DNA of 64,000 nt from Hymenopellis radicata (Eukaryota > Basidiomycota > Agaricomycetes > Agaricales > Physalacriaceae): the NCBI GenBank assembly GCA_015501595.1, contig JADNRX010000040.1:62001-126000 (forward strand). Direction: 5' to 3'. The translations under genes and the position numbers were made by a program. The notes under the pieces are model-generated. The model was given only the letters and a program-made list of their open reading frames with translations, made no database searches and was not told the DNA's origin. Position 1 is the first letter of the stretch, and each line of letters starts with the position of its first letter. Shown piece after piece: positions 57,965-64,000 of this stretch.

Positions 57965-60900
57965 ATGGCTGACCTCGATTTCGACTTCACTGCAGAAAAA
58001 GAATTCAAGAAAGCCGAGTGGATAGGAGTCAACAAGCAATACCCTTCCGACGACGTTCCGCTCCCTGTTCAATGGGCTCGACAAGATCTGTATACCCTTC
58101 CGTGGAATGCCCGCCTCCTCTTCCCAGGCCCACACTTGACGCCCAAGCAATTTACCCGCTTCCCACTCCCGCCGCTGTCATCAGCCTTCATTACGACGAA
58201 GGAATGGTTATGGTTTTCTACAGACGCGCCAATCACGGATGTGTCCGTTTTAATGCGGCGACCTGTACCAAGCGATGATTATCTCACGAAATTGGACCGC
58301 GCTTTTGGCCAAAAGTGGTTTGATGGCGCGAAGTCGATTGTTGACCCTCGGTATAATGATGGGCGCGAGCGCTTTCCGCTTTGGGTCCTTGCGTTCTGGC
58401 GAGAAATGAATCAAGTTGCAAAGAAGCAGAGGCAGTGGAGGGAGAGCTTACAGTATCTCGACTGTTTGAAGAAGAAGTGCAGCGATGAAACGGCGCGTGC
58501 CATGCTCGACGCCGTCACAAGAGTCGAGCTACGCTTGGAGGACATTGGGTGGAATCAACCTCTCGCATATACCTCAACCACTGTGACAACACTTGACCTG
58601 GCAGTCCTACTCAGCTCTGAGTGGCTCAGTGACGACCACATCAACATGATGACCGAATACCTTACAAACGAGCTTCGAAAAAAACCCCCAATTCGCGATG
58701 GCAAGGCGGCCAAAATTATCATCGCCGCTGTCGAGTTCGGAAATGCAATCCAATCCTGCGTTGGCGAGGGGAGGTACACTAAGGACACGGGCGGCGGGAT
58801 CCTCGAGAGATATGAGAATCTGATTCTTTCAGAGGATATTGATGAATTGTACATACCTTTTCATGTCCATGGTAATCACTGGATAGCGGGCTACGTGGAT
58901 TTTGTTAGATGCAGGATTGGAATTGGTACGTTTCCTCCTTACCGTGTAACCTATCATCTAAAATTCTTTAGGCGATTCGCTGCGGAAACTATATGGACCG
59001 CCGAAGGATGTTCTGAAGCCACTGCGAAAATGGCTCAAGGAGCGCATCGGGGTGACTGCCACGATGGGCGCGCAAATGACCCATGCAGAGCAACTAGACT
59101 CATATAACTGTGGCATCCATACCGGAAACACTCTCGCTCACTCGGCGTTGGGCATTCCAATATCCGAAGATGGAAATCTGTCTCGCTTAACGTGGTTTCT
59201 TGACTTATCAAGACCGGTGCCATCCGCCGAAGCCGCGTCTTCTTCAATGGCACCTCGAACTTCCGAGTCGACACCTCCTTCGCACTCAGGACCATCGTCG
59301 CCACTAGCTGGCCTCCGCGATCACAATTTTCCTGATGCCAGTATCAGTGATCTCCGTATACATACCCCCAGCCCGAAGACTCACCGGACGCGTATATCAA
59401 TCCGGGACCTGCTGAATGACGTTGTCACCACCGAGTCAGCATCAGTGAGCGACAGAGACAGCAGTTCCGTTATGGACGACACCATGTCCTCTAGCAACAT
59501 GGCATACAGCAGCGTTGCACCATCGCCGGCACCTCCTTCCTCTCCCACCTCGTCGTTCAAAGGCGCACACATGGACTGGAACGCGGACGCAGACGATCCT
59601 TTCCTTGACGAAGTTGGCCCCCCCGAAGCATCCTCGCCATCGCTTATGTCTGTTGACAGAGATATGTCAATAGATCAGCTCGACAGCACGTATTCCTCAC
59701 CATCGCTCATGTCGGTTGACAGCTACGATCTCGGTCGTAGTTCAGACACATCCAAGAAATCTATTATCGACCATTTTCAGAGCTGGTCGGCAAAGATTGG
59801 TGATGGCTTCAAGAGGAAAAAGAGCCCGGTTCATACCTCGAGTGACTCGGACACATCAGACGCAGCTCCTCGAAAGCGTGTTAAAGCTGGTGATGGTCAG
59901 AGTCGTACGGCCAAACTGGAACGTAAACAACGGAAATCACTTACAGATGGGACCTTCCACGTTAACGAGGCTAAGCTGGAGGCTTGGAAGAAGAAAGTCA
60001 GTCAGGTTGACCAGGCTGTGGAGTTTGACAGAAAGGACATACGACGGTATCGGTGCTCGAGATGTGGAGAGTGGAGGCTCGTCAAGCGGCCGTACGAGTT
60101 TGGTCGTTTCAAAACACACTGGACGACAGACTGTGCAGCCCTATCCGAGCACAAGGCAGAGAAGGGTTCAGTTATGGATGACAGCACGCATACGACGAAA
60201 AAGCAACAACCATCAAAGAAGAAGACGACGAAAAAGAACCATGCAATCAACACTCCGAGTTTGTTCAGTATGGGCTTTGGCAAGAAGGCGCCGAAGTCTA
60301 CGACCTCGAAGCCTGCACCGCGAGGAGTATCAACAACATCCACACCAACCTCCGCCGATGCGACTACTCCACTACAGTCCAAGGACGTTCCGTGTCCCGG
60401 CCTTACTACAGCCGACCATAAGCTGTTGGACCAATATCTTGAGCGAACGGCGGCACCAGGCGGTGGTGGAAAGTCTTTGTCGGCGCTTACTCTTGCTCGG
60501 TTTGGATGTACTTACGCCGAGCTGAACGACGAGCAAAAGGATGAGATTAATCTGGCTCAAAACAGATCACATACCTGGATTAACTACCACGAGCTCCACC
60601 GCGTTTTCGCCTCAGACTGCTTAAAATCTGTTCCCAATCGTTCACCTGACCGTCCATTGCCCTGTCAGCGTTGTACTGCGGTTCTGAACGATAGAGCCTT
60701 CAAAAACGCTCTACGCCGAAAGCCCACTACCGAAGACAATTACAACCACACAAACTTTCGTTTTCGAAATCCGGTTCTGGGCAAGATCTATGCCCGGGTC
60801 AGAGGGCTGAAGGATATAATTGAAGCCCCGGATGACACACCTTGTATCAAGTACGCCAAGGGAGTATTGAAGGGCGAGTATAAGAACGAGATCTTTAGTG

Positions 60901-63798
60901 GTCTAATGGAGGCAGTCGTGGCTGAGGGTGACCGTAAGGCTGAAGGGAAGGGTATGCAGAATTTCCGTTACGCACCGGCCTGGGACGAATTGGCGCATAT
61001 CATAAAGATACATAGTGCGCGCGCATATAGGGCCATGAGCGAACACCTGCCTACGCGAAGCGAGCGGAGTTTTTGGTAAGCAGTTGTCTACAAAGGCTGA
61101 TCAGCAACTCACCTGTACATGCAGAGAAAAACAGTCGCGAGAACCCAAAGTACCCATGGAAATCTGCGATCGCACATTTGAGATGGTTGAGAATCATCTT
61201 AAAGCGTTAGATTATCATGGACCTGTTGGGTTGAGCTGTGACGATACGAAGTTGCACAGCACTCTGCGACTTTATTGGAGCAAGCAGGACAACTGCCATT
61301 ATTTGGTCGGCGGTACTGAAGGCTCTATTCGCGTCCTTGACCCAGACCATATGAAGGAAGTCCTTGCCAGAGCGAAAAAGAAAAAAGCGACCAAGGTACG
61401 TGGCAGTTCGCCATAGAAAGTTAAACGTAAACGATGTTGATTGAGCATCACTACTAGGTCCGCAATCAGTTCAACGGCACCTCATCAAGGATGCGGATGA
61501 CCTGAGGATACATATTATCCCTAGTCCACGACCAGGAGTGCCGGAGATCAAAGTCGAGATTCCAATCTTCTACGGTCAGCCAGTCGCCATGATTCAGGAT
61601 TCGAAACACGCGTTGAAGACATTTCGGAACAATCTCTTTGCGGGCGCGCGTTTTCTGGTGTTTGGGAACTTCGCTTCGTTCTATGAGCAGATACGGCAGA
61701 TGTCGAAGGAGAAAGGAACCACACTCTACCCTCGTGACGTTGAGCGTCTAGATCGTCAGGATGATAATGCTGCAACACGCCTGTTCTGTGCCAAAACCCT
61801 CGAGTTTATGAGCGAGAAACATCCGGACTGGGCGGGAACCGTTACATATCTGTTCATCTTCGGCGAGCTGGTTGACGCATATCAAAACCGACGTCTACCG
61901 CATTCCGAACGCGTTAGGATGGTCGTCCGAGCTCGATACTACTTGGCTGCTTGGGAGTCGTACCTCGATCAGTGCTCGCTCAGCAAGTCGCGATATCTCC
62001 TCTCGCGCGAAGCCATCGACATCTGCCGTTTCCTGGTTGAAGGGTATCTATCACTGCTTTTTATTCATCGGGACGACGTTGAGGGAGTCTTGCCGTTACT
62101 GCCTTGGTTGCATAGCAGTGAAGCCTGCGAGCATGTTTTTGGCATTGCGCGCAAGATTGTCAAGGACTTCAGCTTCTTAGACTTCATTTACATCATCCCT
62201 AAACTCCGTATCACCATGCGCGAGGCAGTCCTGCGCTCCCAGACGGCGGATGCACACGAACAAGCCACTGGATATAACCATACTTACTTTGATAGTGCCG
62301 ACATTGACGCTCTAGCCTTGGCTACCTTTCCTTCTGATGAGCAGATCTTTCAGGCTGCTCTCGATGCTTCCGAAGAGTTGGATAGCATTTTGCTCCTCTT
62401 GGGGATTGATCCCGTCGTTTTCCACCAACTGCAACAGCGGTTTGCCGCTGCTCCTACTCTCCCGAACATTCGATCCTGGTTTCGCGACAGCAATGATGAT
62501 GATGACCGGTCCAGTGTTGAATCGGATACGAGCTCTCTTGATCTACCTCCTGCTAACGAACTGCAATCTTGGATGGAACGAGCCGAACAGGTTGCAGAGA
62601 CTTTGCCGCGGAAGGAGAGGGAACGGACTTTGAAACTGACCTTCACATCACTCGCGCTGAGCGTCGAAGATACCATACGAGTGTGAGTTGCTCTTCATTA
62701 ATACACTGTCTTGTTGTCGACTTTCCACTTACTACAATATATATAGAAATGAATTCGTCGCTGATCCAACATATGATAGACGCGAACAAGACGTGTATTC
62801 AAACGAAGCCGCTAATCTTCAAGCTCATTTCTCGCCTCTTCAGCTACCACCTGTTCGCACTGCGGATGATCGTCAAAAACCGTTCGGCCAAGGTGCCATC
62901 ACTACGCGCCACCTTGATTTCTCGCAGATGGTAGCCATACGTAGGGAGCATCAGACACGGCATGCTGCGAATAGCACTCGAGTTCGCGATGTACCTCATC
63001 GAAATGTGGATGACGGCACTACTAAAATGCGTCGCGACATCATCAGGGAGTATCAGGATATTCTTCGGGAGGCCGAAGACACCAAAGCTGTTGGTACTGG
63101 CAGTGAACGCGCCCTGCGTTGGAAAGGTGAACCGGAAACCGGAAACTCTGCAAACGCTGCTCATGTCGCTGCGAGTACTGCTCGACAGGTGAGTTGTTCC
63201 CGTTTAGTATCAGACGTGGCTGATCGCGATGTACATATCAGCTGGCCACCAAAGGTCGCAATGCATTTGTGCATGTGAAGGCCACAAATATAGATGCTGT
63301 CACCGGTGCACGGATCTCGAAACTACGCCCACTTGTACCGGGAGACTACCTCATTGTTTTGTCGAGTAATGAGTTGATGGTTGCACGAGGTAGGTCCATT
63401 CATTCCAGGTCATTCTCATTTACTGACCTCCGGTTAGAGTCGACGCCCTGTACAAGAAAACCGGCGGCAAGAAGGCTAAGCACGAAGCCATCACCACAGC
63501 GGACAGCATCACGACAGTTTCGTACCTTGGTGTACAGTTATTCCCATTCCAACAAGGCCGCTTCTTCATTAAGCTTGCCTCTATCCTGCATACCAAGAAA
63601 TTCGGGCACTTGTTTTCTATCGAAGTCATGGTTGTTCTCTCTCATAAACCCACACTAAGCGAGGCCGGGCTGGAGCTTTCGAACGAGGACATGCTGATGT
63701 ATGCCGGCCTCAAGAACGAGGTGGCAAGATTGATCTTAGGGATCAAAGAATACAATAGGCGTACCAAAGAGCTAGATACACTCGACGATGAAGAATAA
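57965..63798 (+). CDS. large transposon protein: Ulp1-like protease + zinc motif + DDE transposase
   Basis: Exon 1 from ATG 57965 to 58925 joins 58972 onward in phase. The first about 400 residues contain a Ulp1/C48-type cysteine protease: LSSEWLSDDHINMMTEYL, HGNHWIAGYVDF (His), GDSLR (Asp) and EQLDSYNCGIHTGN (Cys). A Ser-rich linker follows, then a zinc motif CSRCGEWR...HWTTDC at about 60054. Next are a helical region and a transposase-like part: GPVGLSCDDTKLHSTLRLYW, MIQDSKHALKTFRNNLFAGA, ERLDRQDDNAATRLF, LLPWLHSSEACEHVFGIARK. The D..D..E order and the D..H.LK..RN word recall P/THAP9-type transposases. C-terminal exons end at 63798. Problems: the splice near 61076 creates TGA, and the segment between KKKKATK (61396) and SVQRHLIKD (61465) lacks about 60-70 residues that I expect in relatives, including a catalytic-looking Asp. 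This copy is probably defective. Confidence 0.75.
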
Positions 63799-63799
63799 A

Positions 63800-64000
63800 T
63801 GTATATTTGGCTATCCTAGCCTCTCCTACGCCTCTCCTAGCCTCCGCGAAGCTGTACAAGCGCTAAAAATGGCACCGCGAGTGTCTGTACAGCTTCCTGA
63901 ACCCTCATGCAAAAGTCGGACATGGGACCAAATCTGGCGTCAAACCTTGATGAAAAGTCGGACACGGAGACCCAAGGGCTGTCGGACACGGCGGCGAAAA
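63800..64000. repeat. right flank of large transposon with AAAGTCGGACA words
   Basis: Tandem CCTCTCCTA.GCCT words follow the stop codon. AAAAGTCGGACATGGGA and AAAAGTCGGACACGGAG then occur at about 63909 and 63951, with TGTCGGACACGG at 63985. The window ends before any terminal repeat is reached. Confidence 0.45.

Overview
The window is nuclear DNA of a filamentous basidiomycete, most likely an agaricomycete mushroom. Genes are split by many short GT-AG introns of about 45-60 nt. The recognisable proteins are eukaryotic: cytosolic glutamine synthetase, ribosomal protein L10, kinetochore Spc25, a white-collar-type LOV photoreceptor without a zinc finger, an MEF2/Rlm1-type MADS factor, and a copper-fist regulator. 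The mobile DNA (a KDZ transposase, hAT-type and TA-type MITEs) is typical of this group. There are no operons, CRISPR arrays or bacterial signals.

Layout. 1-2.7 kb: palindrome cluster, ACCGGT-rich DNA and a decayed KDZ transposase. 4.2-5.9 kb (-): multi-pass membrane protein. 7.6-8.9 kb (+): copper-fist factor. 10.0-11.3 kb (-): glutamine synthetase. 11.9-13.6 kb (+): CCCH zinc-finger protein whose reading frame is interrupted. 16.2-18.1 kb (+): charged, probably nuclear protein. 18.5-19.4 kb (-): Spc25. 19.4-22.1 kb: dispersed repeats. 22.3-24.2 kb (-): MFS transporter. 24.8-26.5 kb (-): F-box/LRR protein. 26.9-28.7 kb (+): coiled-coil protein. 29.2-30.0 kb (+): RPL10. 31.9-34.0 kb (+): WC-1-like photoreceptor. 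34.4-36.4 kb (+): MADS-box gene.

From about 36.6 kb on, the window is accessory and repeat-rich. It holds unresolved minus-strand membrane-like ORFs (37-41 kb), an array of intron-bearing repeats (43.5-44.5 kb) and a minisatellite (45.8-46.1 kb). It then holds a duplicate of the 3' part of the MADS gene (46.99-51.6 kb). That duplicate is split by a 2.8-kb element with terminal inverted repeats and a TA target duplication. The element carries two copies of what looks like an RBBP4/MSI1 exon. After it come a TA-type MITE (51.8 kb), a degenerate RNase H-like gene (52.2-54.2 kb, -), two hAT-type MITEs with perfect 8-bp target duplications (54.8 and 57.4 kb), a small hypothetical gene (55.5 kb, -), and a large transposon gene (58.0-63.8 kb, +). 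The last joins a Ulp1-like cysteine protease, a Cys/His zinc motif and a P/THAP-like DDE transposase.

Several genes show single-base frame breaks, often in homopolymers: KDZ, CCCH, MFS, F-box and MADS. The MADS break can be compared with its own duplicate, which lacks it. Either the assembly has residual indels or several genes are decaying. The host genes are unrelated housekeeping and regulatory genes, not a pathway cluster. The striking biology is the nested mobile DNA at 47-64 kb.
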